Source: Mastigocoleus testarum BC008 (lineage in GTDB: Bacteria; Cyanobacteriota; Cyanobacteriia; Cyanobacteriales; Nostocaceae). From it: DNA of 64,000 bases. Below, one piece after another: positions 35,957 through 45,031 of the stretch. A model generated the notes under the pieces. That model ran no database searches, was not told the origin of the DNA, and saw only the letters and a program-made list of their open reading frames with translations. The DNA lies in assembly GCF_001456025.1 (NCBI RefSeq), contig NZ_LMTZ01000140.1:1-64000 (forward strand), read 5' to 3'. The number at the start of each line of letters is the position of its first letter. The first letter of the stretch is position 1. Both the position numbers and the translations under genes were made by a program.

Positions 35957-36469
35957 TTGAGATTCCCTGTGATTTCAAAGAAATATGTTTTCTAGTTTGC
36001 AATCATGACACAAAAATATGCCTACCCGGTAGGGATTTAGTTGTTTGCAACAAAATGTTAGCTTACTCTGCAATTATTACTTCTTTGTCTCATTGTTAAG
36101 CTGGAATTAGCAGTAGTTTTCACTGATTTTAGGCATATATCAAAAACTTAAATACTAAAACCATAGATTTTAAATATTGGTCCTAATCCCAAACCATAGA
36201 CCTGGAAACAAATGAAGGATAAGAAATTGCACCTCAGTAATATTATTTATTGCGTGTCAATTTTGCTGGTATTGCTAATTACGCACTTTATTGGATTGTC
36301 AAATTATTATTCTCTTCACGAATTATTGTTGATTTAGTTACATATAGCACTGGCGAGTAAATAAAGCATCAGTTAGTATCTTGATTATTTGTAATTATAG
36401 ATATTTTTTATAAGTGTTTACTAGGTTTTATTTTTGACGTTTTTATAGGGATAATCTATCTGCCTTTAT
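35957..36469. other. Gene-free gap between divergent genes
   Basis: About 510 bp holding the promoters of the peroxiredoxin and lipoprotein genes. The only structure is the palindrome CCTAC-CCG-GTAGG at 36021-36033, on the peroxiredoxin side. The rest is AT-rich with no open frame. Confidence 0.6.
36021..36033. promoter_or_regulatory. Short GC-rich palindrome upstream of the peroxiredoxin gene
   Basis: CCTAC and GTAGG flank a 3-bp CCG, about 65-77 bp before the start codon, in AT-rich DNA. It might be an operator; no known regulator motif was matched. Confidence 0.3.
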
Positions 36470-38203
36470 ATGCTTGCTACTATGAATAAAAAAAAACATC
36501 TATCCATTAATTTTTTTACGACAGTCTTAAGTATCTTCCTCCTTACAGCTTGCACAACAGAAGAAAGCAACAACTATGCGACAGATAACTTTCCTGGGTT
36601 AAAGATTAAACTGCTAGTTGGGAGTGCTTTAGATGAATTTTGTCAGGAAGCTACGCAAAAATTTAATGATACGCGACCCGAATTAAGTAATGGGACAAAG
36701 TTTAAAGTTTACTGTGAAGCAAAAGGTAGCGGTGATGTTGTTGCTAAAGTGGTGAGTCTTGCAAATAAGCTTAAAAATGGTGATCTTCAAGCGGATGGAG
36801 AAGAATTCCCAACAATTTTTTCTGTTGATGGTGAAATTTATCAAAGTCAATTAATTTATCAAGTTAATAAATTATTTCCTGGTCAAAAGTATATTCCTGA
36901 AGTAGCTGACTCACCAATGTTGGCAAATAGCCCTATGGTATTTATGGCACGCTCTGATATCGCCAAGGGTTTACAGAAAGTAAATAATCAGTTTCAATCT
37001 CTGGCTAAAGCAAAAACTCACCAGGATATTTATTCTTCAAGTCCATCAAGCAAAGTATATTACGTCCACACAGCGCCTACCCGTTCCAATTCTGGTTTGC
37101 AAGCTTTGGTTGCACAATTTGCAGCTGTTTCTGGTAAATCACCAGAAAAAATCACAGTCGCAGATGTACAAAAATATCAACCGCAAGTCAAGAAAATTCA
37201 AAGTAAAATTACTCGATACGGTTCTTCTACTAGCTCCTTAGCAAAAGCAATGGTTGAAAATGGTCCCTCTTGGGCTTCTGTCGGTTCCGTGTATGAATCT
37301 TCAGTTATTTCTGCTAATTCGAATTTAGAACCAGGGAAAAATCGTTATCAAGCAGTCTATCCCAAGTCAACTTTTACTTCTAATATGCGGGCGATTATAC
37401 CCAATGCTCCTTGGGTAAGTGCAGATGAAAAAGCAGCTGCAGAACAAGTGATTGAATACTTCCGTTCTCCCGAAGTTCAAGAAATCGCAACTAGTTTAGG
37501 TTTGCGTCCAGGTATACCTGGAGTTAGTCTGGGTACAAAATTCTCTCCAGAATTTGGCGTTCAAGCAACAGCAAAATATCATTCTTTCAGCCCACCAAAA
37601 CCTTCTGTTGTGGAAGCTATGCTAAATTCTTGGCAAAAAACAGCGAAAAAACCTTCTTTGGTTGCTGTGGTTATTGACTCCTCTGCTTCAATGTTGGGAA
37701 ATAAGTTATCTGCAGTTCAAAATACTCTTCAAACTTACATAAGTAATATGGGACCAAGAGAAAAAATTGCTCTAATTGATTTTGATTCTGCAGTTAGGCG
37801 TCCTGTTATTGTGGACGCAAGTCAGAAAGGACAGGAAAAAGCTTTACAGTTTATTGGTAGTTTAAAAGCCGATGGTGGAACCGCACTATATGATGCTGCA
37901 ATTTATGCACGTAATTGGCTGCAACAAAATCTCCACTCGGATACAATTAATGCTGTTCTCGTATTAACTGATGGGGAAGACTCTGAGTCAAAGATTTCTC
38001 TCCAGGATTTGGAGAAAGAACTGAAAAGTAGTGGATTCAATAGTGAGAAAAGGATTACCTTTTTAACTGTTGGTTATGGAGAAGATGGAGAATTCAATTC
38101 TGATGTGCTGCAACGAATAGCTCAATTGAATGGTGGTTACTATTCCCAGGGCGATCCTGAGACAATTTCAAGTTTAATGAGAGATTTACAATTGGAATTT
38201 TAA
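36470..38203 (+). CDS. Lipoprotein with solute-binding and von Willebrand A domains
   Basis: A 577-aa protein. A signal peptide ends in a lipobox LLTAC with Cys28, so it is a membrane-anchored lipoprotein facing the periplasm. Residues 45-370 resemble a type 2 extracellular solute-binding domain (LLVGSALDEFCQEATQKFN, PTIFSVDGEIYQSQL, VIEYFRSPEVQEIATSLGLR). From about 385 a VWA domain has a complete metal-ion adhesion site: DSSAS, the Thr of GGTALYD, and LTDGED. The pairing suggests ligand capture plus protein contact. No ABC permease lies nearby, so it is not a simple uptake receptor. A second ATG at 36482 is an alternative start. Confidence 0.85.
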   Translation: MLATMNKKKHLSINFFTTVLSIFLLTACTTEESNNYATDNFPGLKIKLLVGSALDEFCQEATQKFNDTRPELSNGTKFKVYCEAKGSGDVVAKVVSLANKLKNGDLQADGEEFPTIFSVDGEIYQSQLIYQVNKLFPGQKYIPEVADSPMLANSPMVFMARSDIAKGLQKVNNQFQSLAKAKTHQDIYSSSPSSKVYYVHTAPTRSNSGLQALVAQFAAVSGKSPEKITVADVQKYQPQVKKIQSKITRYGSSTSSLAKAMVENGPSWASVGSVYESSVISANSNLEPGKNRYQAVYPKSTFTSNMRAIIPNAPWVSADEKAAAEQVIEYFRSPEVQEIATSLGLRPGIPGVSLGTKFSPEFGVQATAKYHSFSPPKPSVVEAMLNSWQKTAKKPSLVAVVIDSSASMLGNKLSAVQNTLQTYISNMGPREKIALIDFDSAVRRPVIVDASQKGQEKALQFIGSLKADGGTALYDAAIYARNWLQQNLHSDTINAVLVLTDGEDSESKISLQDLEKELKSSGFNSEKRITFLTVGYGEDGEFNSDVLQRIAQLNGGYYSQGDPETISSLMRDLQLEF

Positions 38204-39119
38204 ATTTGTTTCCCAGTTAATATCAGGTTGTATTGGCCGGATTTACAGGTATGTAGTTGGTCATTAATTGTATTTTAGCCAGCAATGATCTAAATTTTTA
38301 TTTTGCCTTTTATGTAGTATTTGAATTATGAAACTTGTAGATTATTCAAGTTATCTGCGGACTATACTAATTGGAGGATTTTTTGAAAATAGGCGTGCTT
38401 TTTGCCAATTTACCTAGTATTATGATATTGCTCCTGAAAGCCTAAGTGGCCTTAACAGGTGCAAGTGACTTAAAATTTTATGAACCAGAGAATTTTGGAC
38501 GAGATAATCCCCAACAAAAAGGGAGTAATTTTTAGTGGGTGCTAATGCGAAAGCTTTAGCAAATAAACCGATGAATTAAAACAAATAAGAGGCATTAAAT
38601 TTAGAAATTGATGCTGCATATATAAAAATTATGGTGCTATTTTCTGCACCTATCCCATTGAATAGCCCCCAGAATGGAGTATATGGTAAGGCTTCTGAAG
38701 CATGGGAATAGTTTATATTGGAGGTTATTTAAACTGTATCTGTGTGAGTTGAAATAATGTCCAAAAAATAATTTACAATATAATAATTTCCAAGACAATA
38801 ATTCGGTTTACGTAATAGTTAAATTGAATTTAATTAAGCTTAATCCAATAAAGTTTTAGAAAGCCATGCCAAAACTTAAATAGTTGTAGAACTCAAGTAT
38901 AAGCAAAACAAAATCATAGAATTTTTATGTAGTAATTATGAGGCAAACTCATAAATTGTAGATTCTCAATAAACTATGAAATTTTGAGTATAAATAATTT
39001 AGTATATAGAAAATTTGCGATATATAATCTGACTTAAAACTAAAAGTTAATACTAATCTGTTATTTTTTATTTGTTCTTCTGCTAAATTATCAACTGATA
39101 TTTATTAACTATCAAAACC
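38204..39119. other. Gene-free region with possible decayed coding sequence
   Basis: About 920 bp. The part 38395-38715 reads as broken protein-like segments in shifting plus-strand frames, described separately. From 38760 on it is AT-rich with nothing recognisable apart from the promoter region of the next gene. Confidence 0.5.
38395..38715 (+). pseudogene. Possible decayed coding region
   Basis: Plus-strand segments look like protein but are split by stops and frame changes: YYDIAPESLSGL, then GASDLKFYEPENFGRD, then GANAKALANKPMN, then LNLEIDAAYIKIMVLFSAP with IPLNSPQNGVYGKASEAWE. The amino-acid mix (Gly, Ala, Asp, Asn, Pro) is unlike random AT-rich DNA. I do not recognise the parent protein. 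Chance cannot be excluded. Confidence 0.25.
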
Positions 39120-39959
39120 ATGACTACTGTTCAAAAAGCATCTGAAAAACTGACCATTCACATCAATCGAACTGGATTTTATACTATAATTTCAGTTATT
39201 GTTGCACCTTTTTTACTCTACCCACTTTTTAAATTTGATGAATTAAAACAAAAAGAAATTAAATCCAACTGCGCTCATTTAAGTTCCCAATCCCTTGAAT
39301 GTGAATTTGAAGACAATATTATTCAGGGGAGTAAAATTGAACACAAGCAAACTAAGTCGGAAGCATTGACGAAGATAATAGCAAATAATAAGCCTGGAAC
39401 GATTCAATTATCTTCTTTTACTTATTCAACTCAACATAAATCTCAAACTAAAGAACTTAAACTTGATAGTCTAAAAAAACTTCAGAACGAAGTAGAAAAA
39501 GCCGGTAGATATATTAATCATTTGCTGACATATTCAGAAGAAACAATTTCCGAAAATAAGCAAATAGACCACTTGTCCCATGAAGTGAATTCAGGGAAAG
39601 TAAGAGTTATGATATTTTATGGCTTCTTTCTCTTTGTCATCTGTTCGCTTTTAGAATCGAAGCCGTTCTACGAAAAAATGATTTTTGATCGTGAATCTGG
39701 AGACCTAATAGTTATAAAATTTATGGTTTTTTGGTTCAAAAAAAACAAGTATTCCCTTGGTAATAATTTTAATTTATCTATTGAATCAGAAAGTGATGAT
39801 TATGATACTGGAATTCATAAACTTAATCTTATTCTCGATTCGAAGAGAAAAATCCCTTTGTATCGCAACTCTAACTACAGTGAAGTCGAAAAAATGCTAG
39901 AAGAAATTAGAGATTTCTTGAGTCTAGATAGTGCAAAAGTTGAAAAAATAAAAGTGTAA
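39120..39959 (+). CDS. Two-helix membrane protein of unknown function
   Basis: A 279-aa protein that I do not recognise. The hydrophobic segments are about 21-38 (FYTIISVIVAPFLLYPLF) and 163-180 (MIFYGFFLFVICSLL). Between them is a polar region of about 120 residues, with two cysteines and a helical stretch (LKKLQNEVEKAGRYINHLLT), probably outside the cytoplasm or forming a coiled coil. The C-terminal 90 residues look like a small beta-rich domain (FDRESGDLIVIKFMVFWF). ATG at 39120. The gene converges on the two-component kinase, with 14 bp between stops. It may be a lineage-specific gene. Confidence 0.6.
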   Translation: MTTVQKASEKLTIHINRTGFYTIISVIVAPFLLYPLFKFDELKQKEIKSNCAHLSSQSLECEFEDNIIQGSKIEHKQTKSEALTKIIANNKPGTIQLSSFTYSTQHKSQTKELKLDSLKKLQNEVEKAGRYINHLLTYSEETISENKQIDHLSHEVNSGKVRVMIFYGFFLFVICSLLESKPFYEKMIFDRESGDLIVIKFMVFWFKKNKYSLGNNFNLSIESESDDYDTGIHKLNLILDSKRKIPLYRNSNYSEVEKMLEEIRDFLSLDSAKVEKIKV

Positions 39960-39973
39960 AAATAATTAGAAAT

Positions 39974-41149
39974 TTAAACTTTGATCAATGGTAGCTTAAC
40001 AATAAATATTGTACCTAAATCAACTTGACTGTCGAATTCTATTTCGCCCTGCAATGCATCAACACACTTTGCTACAATTGATAATCCCAAACCAGTACCA
40101 GGAATCATGCCAATATTAGAAGCACGGTAAAAAGGTTGAAATAGTTGTTGTTGTTCTTGGTTCGGGATACCAATACCCCAATCTTGAATAGAAAATATTA
40201 TAAATTCTTCTGTAAGCTTGAGTTCAAAGTGAACTGTGCTACCAGGGGGTGAATATTTAACAGCGTTAGTGAGTAAATTATCTAAAATATGTCGTAATAA
40301 GTTTTCGTCAGAAAATATTTCAAAATCTATTTCAGGAATAATAGATGTGATGTTAATATTTCTATATTTGGCACTTATTTTGCTCCCTTTGATAATTTCA
40401 CTACAGAAATCTTGTAAGTCTAGCTGAGAAATTTGACATCTAAGTCTACCTGTATCAGCTTTACCAATAAATGAAGCTTCATCTAATAGTAAAGCCATAT
40501 TTTTAATCGCAGAGCGAATCATTTGAAAATGGGTTAATTTTTTTTCTTTAGATAATTGTTCGTCACTATTTTGTAGTAATCCTGCAGTTAGAAGAATGGT
40601 ATTTAGGGGATTACGAATATCATGAGACAAAATAGAAACAAATTCAGATTTAAACTGATTAAGTTCTTGGGCTTTGACTAGTTCTAAAGTACATTTGTCA
40701 ACTTCTTCTTTGAGTGTTTGATTTAGAGTGTGTAAACTTTCAAGGGTTTGCTTGCGTTCGATTGCATATCTCAAAGAACGTAAAAGAGACTCATCATTTA
40801 CCTGACGTTTAACTAAATAATCTTGTGCTCCTTGTCTTACAGCTTCTATCGCTAGTTCATTGTCGTTAGTATTTGTTAGTACGACAATTGGTAAGTTAAC
40901 ACCACATTCCATTAAGGGTTGTAAAGAATCAAGTCCTTGACTGTCTGGAAGAGTTAAATCCAGCAGAATAACATCAAAACAGACAGAAACTTGTGAAGAT
41001 TTGTCCAAAAGATTTAGAGCTTCTTTTAATCGTTTAACATGAAACAAACTAAAATTCTTGAATTTAGGTTGCTTCAGCACCTCATGTAAAAATCTCGCAT
41101 CTGCAAGATTATCTTCTATTAATAAGATGTTAACTGAGCTTCCTAACAT
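39974..41149 (-). CDS. Response regulator-histidine kinase fusion downstream of phytochrome
   Basis: A 391-aa soluble protein with REC first: LLIEDNLADARF, phosphoacceptor Asp in VILLDLTLPDSQG, and Lys in DYLVKRQ. A coiled coil (about 125-160) leads to HisKA with the histidine in SILSHDIRNPLNT, then HATPase with LDNLLTNAVKYSP, DWGIGIP and GTGLGLSIV. It is the third gene of a cphA-rcpA-kinase group on the minus strand; 76 bp separate it from rcpA. The REC domain could receive phosphate from the phytochrome or RcpA and pass it on, an inference from position. ATG at 41149. Confidence 0.93.
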   Translation of the reverse strand: MLGSSVNILLIEDNLADARFLHEVLKQPKFKNFSLFHVKRLKEALNLLDKSSQVSVCFDVILLDLTLPDSQGLDSLQPLMECGVNLPIVVLTNTNDNELAIEAVRQGAQDYLVKRQVNDESLLRSLRYAIERKQTLESLHTLNQTLKEEVDKCTLELVKAQELNQFKSEFVSILSHDIRNPLNTILLTAGLLQNSDEQLSKEKKLTHFQMIRSAIKNMALLLDEASFIGKADTGRLRCQISQLDLQDFCSEIIKGSKISAKYRNINITSIIPEIDFEIFSDENLLRHILDNLLTNAVKYSPPGSTVHFELKLTEEFIIFSIQDWGIGIPNQEQQQLFQPFYRASNIGMIPGTGLGLSIVAKCVDALQGEIEFDSQVDLGTIFIVKLPLIKV

Positions 41150-41225
41150 AATTTGTCATTTGTCATTTGTCATCGAGATTATCTTTCCCTGTTTCCTGTT
41201 TCTTGTTCTCTGTTCCCTGTCTTTT

Positions 41226-41672
41226 TCAATGCAATGGTAAAGTTGCAATCGAAAACCAAAAACTTTCTATTCCTTTGACAATTTGGAATAGTTCACTGAT
41301 ATTACGAGATTTGGTAATGTAACAATTTACGTGTAAGTTGTAGCTTTGAAAAATATCATCTTCATTGCGAGATGTGGTCAAAACAACTACAGGAATACGC
41401 TTGAGTTCGGGGTCGCTTTTGATTTCAGCTAAGACCTCTCTACCATCTTTTTTTGGTAGATTTAAGTCCAGCAAAATCAGGTCGGGACGAATTGCTTCCG
41501 CATAGTCTCCTTCTTTGCGCAAGTAAGCCATTGCATCCATCCCATTCCTGACTGTAATTATTTCATGGGGTACGGAGCTATGTTTGAGTGCTTCTTGAAT
41601 CAACCTAATATCTGCTTTGTTGTCTTCTACCAAAAAGATTATTTTTTTATTGATTTCTATTTCTCCATTCAC
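41226..41672 (-). CDS. rcpA: Phytochrome-associated response regulator (RcpA/Rcp1-like)
   Basis: A 148-aa single-domain receiver: FLVEDNKADIRLIQEALKHS, phosphoacceptor Asp in LILLDLNLPKKDG, Thr in VVLTTSRNEDD, Lys in CYITKSRN. The N- and C-terminal extensions are those of the Rcp1 family, the direct phospho-partner of cyanobacterial phytochromes. Its beginning overlaps the end of cphA. The frame opens at ATG 41723, but the GTG at 41672 matches the usual family length and leaves a 26-bp overlap, preceded by GGAGG. There is no output domain, so signalling is by protein contact or onward transfer. Confidence 0.9.
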   Translation of the reverse strand: MNGEIEINKKIIFLVEDNKADIRLIQEALKHSSVPHEIITVRNGMDAMAYLRKEGDYAEAIRPDLILLDLNLPKKDGREVLAEIKSDPELKRIPVVVLTTSRNEDDIFQSYNLHVNCYITKSRNISELFQIVKGIESFWFSIATLPLH

Positions 41673-43980
41673 GATCGCGTATTTTCCCTCCTCCGACTGG
41701 AATTGTAAAGTAGAATGTAGCACCTTCTCCGAGTTGGGATTCTACCCAAATTCGTCCCCGATGACATTCAACAATTTTCTTGCATATAGCCAATCCCATA
41801 CCCGTACCTGGGTATTCGTCCCGAGCATGTAGGCGTTGAAAAATGATGAATATGCGATCGCTAAACTGAGGATCGATACCAATACCATTATCTCTAACGC
41901 TGAATAACCATTCATCTTCAAGACGGGAAGCATTAATATCAATTTCCACAGGTTTTTCGCTACGGAATTTGATCGCGTTACTAATGAGATTTTGGAATAG
42001 CTGCATTAATTGCGTTCCATCTGCCAAAATAATTGGCAAATCCGGATAGTTAATAATTGCTTCACTTTGAGAGATGCGTCCCCGCAAGTTATTTAAAGCA
42101 CGTTCTAAAGCTTTTCCCACCTCAGTTCGCTGAAAATTACCGACTTGCATGTCCACCTTAGAATAGGCTAGGACGTCATCAATTAGAGTCTGCATCAAGC
42201 TAACACCCTCAACTACATAATTGATGAATTCATCTGCGTCTTCATCTAGCGATTTTTTGTAGCGCATTTCTAGTAGTTGTACATAATTTGCTACTTGATT
42301 GAGGGGTTCCTGTAAATCATGGGAAGCAACATAAGCAAACTTTTTCAACTCTCCATTAGAACGTTCTAAGTCAGCAGCTAATAGTGCTAATTCATCTGCT
42401 TGGCGCAGAATAATGTTAACTATCGCTTTACGTAATTCTAATGCTGCTTTAACTTCAACAGCTCGCCAGGGTAAAGAAGTTAATTGAACGGTTTGTTTCC
42501 ACAAGTCAAAAGATTTACGGGGACATAGCTGTAAATCATCTTGTTCTTTTTTGAGATCGTAAGGTTTATTAGGATCGCCTCCCCAGTTTACAGTTTGAAT
42601 AACTTCCGGTCGAAACCACAATACATAATTTCGTTGAGAAATGGGAATAGCCAACAATCCACTTGCAACGTTTTTAAATTTTTCTGCATCGGGATAAATG
42701 CGTGGGAGTGAATCAGTATAAAAGATTTCTGTTTCTACATTATTTTTCAACCATCCAACTAAAAAATTTAGTTCTTCTACTGTTGGTGTTTCACCTACTG
42801 TAGTCCAATTACCACCAAAACAAATGGCTGCACCTTGAGCGCTAGTCAGGTCAAGAATATTTGGTTGCTGTTGAACCAAACCATCAATAAAATTTTCTGC
42901 CTGAGACATATAATCAATCAATGTGGATTGAATATATGTCAGTCTCATACGGTAATCGTAATCTTCTGTTTCTTCCCTTGTTGAAACTTCTGAAAATATT
43001 ACTCTTCCCAAAAATTCGCAAGCTTTTCGCAGTTCGTAAGAAACATATTTGGGTTTTTGGTGATGACAAGCAATCAACCCCCAAAGTCTACCTTCTTTGA
43101 CCAAAGAAATAGTTAAAGAAGCACCAACACCCATATTGTGCAAATATTCTATGTGGCATGGAGAAGCACTTCTGAGGATAGAATTCGTTAAATCTGTAGC
43201 GCTTTCGACTGTTGGATTGGTACTAGGAATTAGGTCTACATTTGTTGCGTGGCTATTGGGGATGAATCGAATCCAATTCGCACAAAATAGTTTTCTTGCT
43301 GGTTTAGGAATATCTGACTCTGGATAATGTAAACCTAAATAAGGTTCTAAGCTATCAATCTTTTCTTCTGCGATGACGCTACCGTGGTCATCTTCATCAA
43401 ATCTATACAGCATCACTCGGTCGAAACCTGTTACTTTTCGGACTTCTTGGACAATAATTTGACAGAAATCTTCTAGATTAGCTGTTTCTTCTAAACGACT
43501 AATTGATGCTTTTGCCAGATGATAAAAACTTAAAAAGGGAATATTCTCTTGAGAAAAAGCTGGCTCTAACTCTAAAATCAAAGAGCCTTGAGGATTGCGA
43601 TGAAAAATAGCATCAAAAACTGCATAATCGTCACCTTTTTTGCGCATCCAAATTTTGCTGGGATTAATCAGATCTATACTTTCTTGTAATAATCCTTTTT
43701 TGATATTCTCTATTTGAAAAGGGTCTAGTAATTCTTCAAGACTCTTATCAAGTATCTGATTCGGTTCAATATTGAGTATTTCTGTGATATTAGTGCTAAC
43801 TTGTAAAATTTTTAGGTCTGTTTCTCGTAATACTAGTAATACTCCATGGGGTTGAATTTTATTATTACGATTAATGGGGCTTTCTGCTAATTCCGATAAT
43901 CTTATATCTTCAGAATTATTTTCTTGAGTTTGAATATCATGAAATTTAATTTCTTGAAATTCTAGATTACTCATGATCAA
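41647..43980 (-). CDS. cphA: Cyanobacterial phytochrome histidine kinase, Cys-type (CphA)
   Basis: A 777-aa red/far-red photoreceptor kinase with PAS (about 25-140), GAF (about 160-320), PHY (about 330-510), HisKA and HATPase domains. The chromophore-binding Cys275 lies in SPCHIEYLHNMGV beside His276, and Asp223 is in the YPESDIP motif. The N-terminus (SPINRNNKIQPHG) lacks the cysteine used by biliverdin-binding bacteriophytochromes, so phycocyanobilin on Cys275 is expected. The phosphoacceptor His is in VASHDLQEP; ATP lobes are LFQNLISNAIKF, DNGIGIDPQ and GTGMGLAI. It overlaps rcpA and is preceded by more than 1 kb without genes. A second ATG (residue 3) is possible. Confidence 0.96.
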   Translation of the reverse strand: MIMSNLEFQEIKFHDIQTQENNSEDIRLSELAESPINRNNKIQPHGVLLVLRETDLKILQVSTNITEILNIEPNQILDKSLEELLDPFQIENIKKGLLQESIDLINPSKIWMRKKGDDYAVFDAIFHRNPQGSLILELEPAFSQENIPFLSFYHLAKASISRLEETANLEDFCQIIVQEVRKVTGFDRVMLYRFDEDDHGSVIAEEKIDSLEPYLGLHYPESDIPKPARKLFCANWIRFIPNSHATNVDLIPSTNPTVESATDLTNSILRSASPCHIEYLHNMGVGASLTISLVKEGRLWGLIACHHQKPKYVSYELRKACEFLGRVIFSEVSTREETEDYDYRMRLTYIQSTLIDYMSQAENFIDGLVQQQPNILDLTSAQGAAICFGGNWTTVGETPTVEELNFLVGWLKNNVETEIFYTDSLPRIYPDAEKFKNVASGLLAIPISQRNYVLWFRPEVIQTVNWGGDPNKPYDLKKEQDDLQLCPRKSFDLWKQTVQLTSLPWRAVEVKAALELRKAIVNIILRQADELALLAADLERSNGELKKFAYVASHDLQEPLNQVANYVQLLEMRYKKSLDEDADEFINYVVEGVSLMQTLIDDVLAYSKVDMQVGNFQRTEVGKALERALNNLRGRISQSEAIINYPDLPIILADGTQLMQLFQNLISNAIKFRSEKPVEIDINASRLEDEWLFSVRDNGIGIDPQFSDRIFIIFQRLHARDEYPGTGMGLAICKKIVECHRGRIWVESQLGEGATFYFTIPVGGGKIRDREWRNRNQ

Positions 43981-45031
43981 TCTTCTCCTATGTACAAAAA
44001 AATTACCTATTTTATTGACACTAAATTCAATTATTGAAGTTTTACTATTTAATACAATGTATTTACTGTGTTAATTTGCTTTAAAATTAATCTTGATAAA
44101 ATTTTGATGTTATTAATATAGAGAGTTTAATAATTCAATACCTGAAGTAAGTCGAAATAGATCTTGAAATTTAATGTCAAAGTTAATCCAAGTATGACAA
44201 GTAAAAAAATACTGTTAAAGAGTAAAAACTTACTATTCCGTCAATATATAATTTATGTCATTAATATTCATTCAACTACCATAAAAATATAATATTCAAT
44301 CCAGCTAGGCATTAAAAAATTAATTACTGTAAATCACGAAAGTTATTTTTGTAGTTAGCAGCAAGTATCAAATTTTATCCAATATCTAAACTTGAGAATG
44401 AATTGTTAATGAACACTAAAATTACGATAAGTCAAACAGAAAATATTTTATTTATGATTTGAAAATCGAATTTTAAAACAAGATATAAAAAATAGATAGA
44501 GCTTTCAAAATTAGGATTACAAGAGTTTAATTGATGTACTTATAAATTGAAATTAATTTATGTACTTCAGCCTTCAAATTTTAAAGAGGCTCTACATTTG
44601 TGTTTAATTATAGTTTAAATTTTAACAAACAGCTAAGCTTTATACAGATAAAAAATATGAATTAAATTTGATTGTATACATTTGTATATATTGAGAAATT
44701 TAAAAAAACATATACTAATAAAAATAATTTATATGACTTAAATACAGATATTCACTTTATCAAGAAAAGTCCTGCATGAAAGTACCCGTTCTACGAAAAA
44801 AGAAATATTATGTATAGTGTAATTACGGATATATGTGGATATATATAGATAATTATTTCCTCAAGAATCTCGTTGTAGAAATAGAAATATTGGTTATGGA
44901 GTTTTTACAGCTGTTATGTTGGTCGATTTAGAACTGCTAATCTTTAACAGAAACTATTCGAACCTAGGATAAAACTCTGTGTGTATTTCTGCTAAATGGA
45001 TATTTGCAGTCAGCGCAGTCAGTAGTAATAA
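43981..45031. other. Long AT-rich gene-free region upstream of cphA
   Basis: About 1.05 kb, strongly AT-rich, with no open frame, tRNA or clear hairpin found. It must hold the cphA promoter; the mannosyltransferase gene on the far side ends here. Confidence 0.6.

Noticed and set aside
41673..41723. Longer rcpA start at ATG 41723
   Set aside because: It adds 17 residues fully inside cphA that do not fit the Rcp family N-terminus; GTG 41672 is better.
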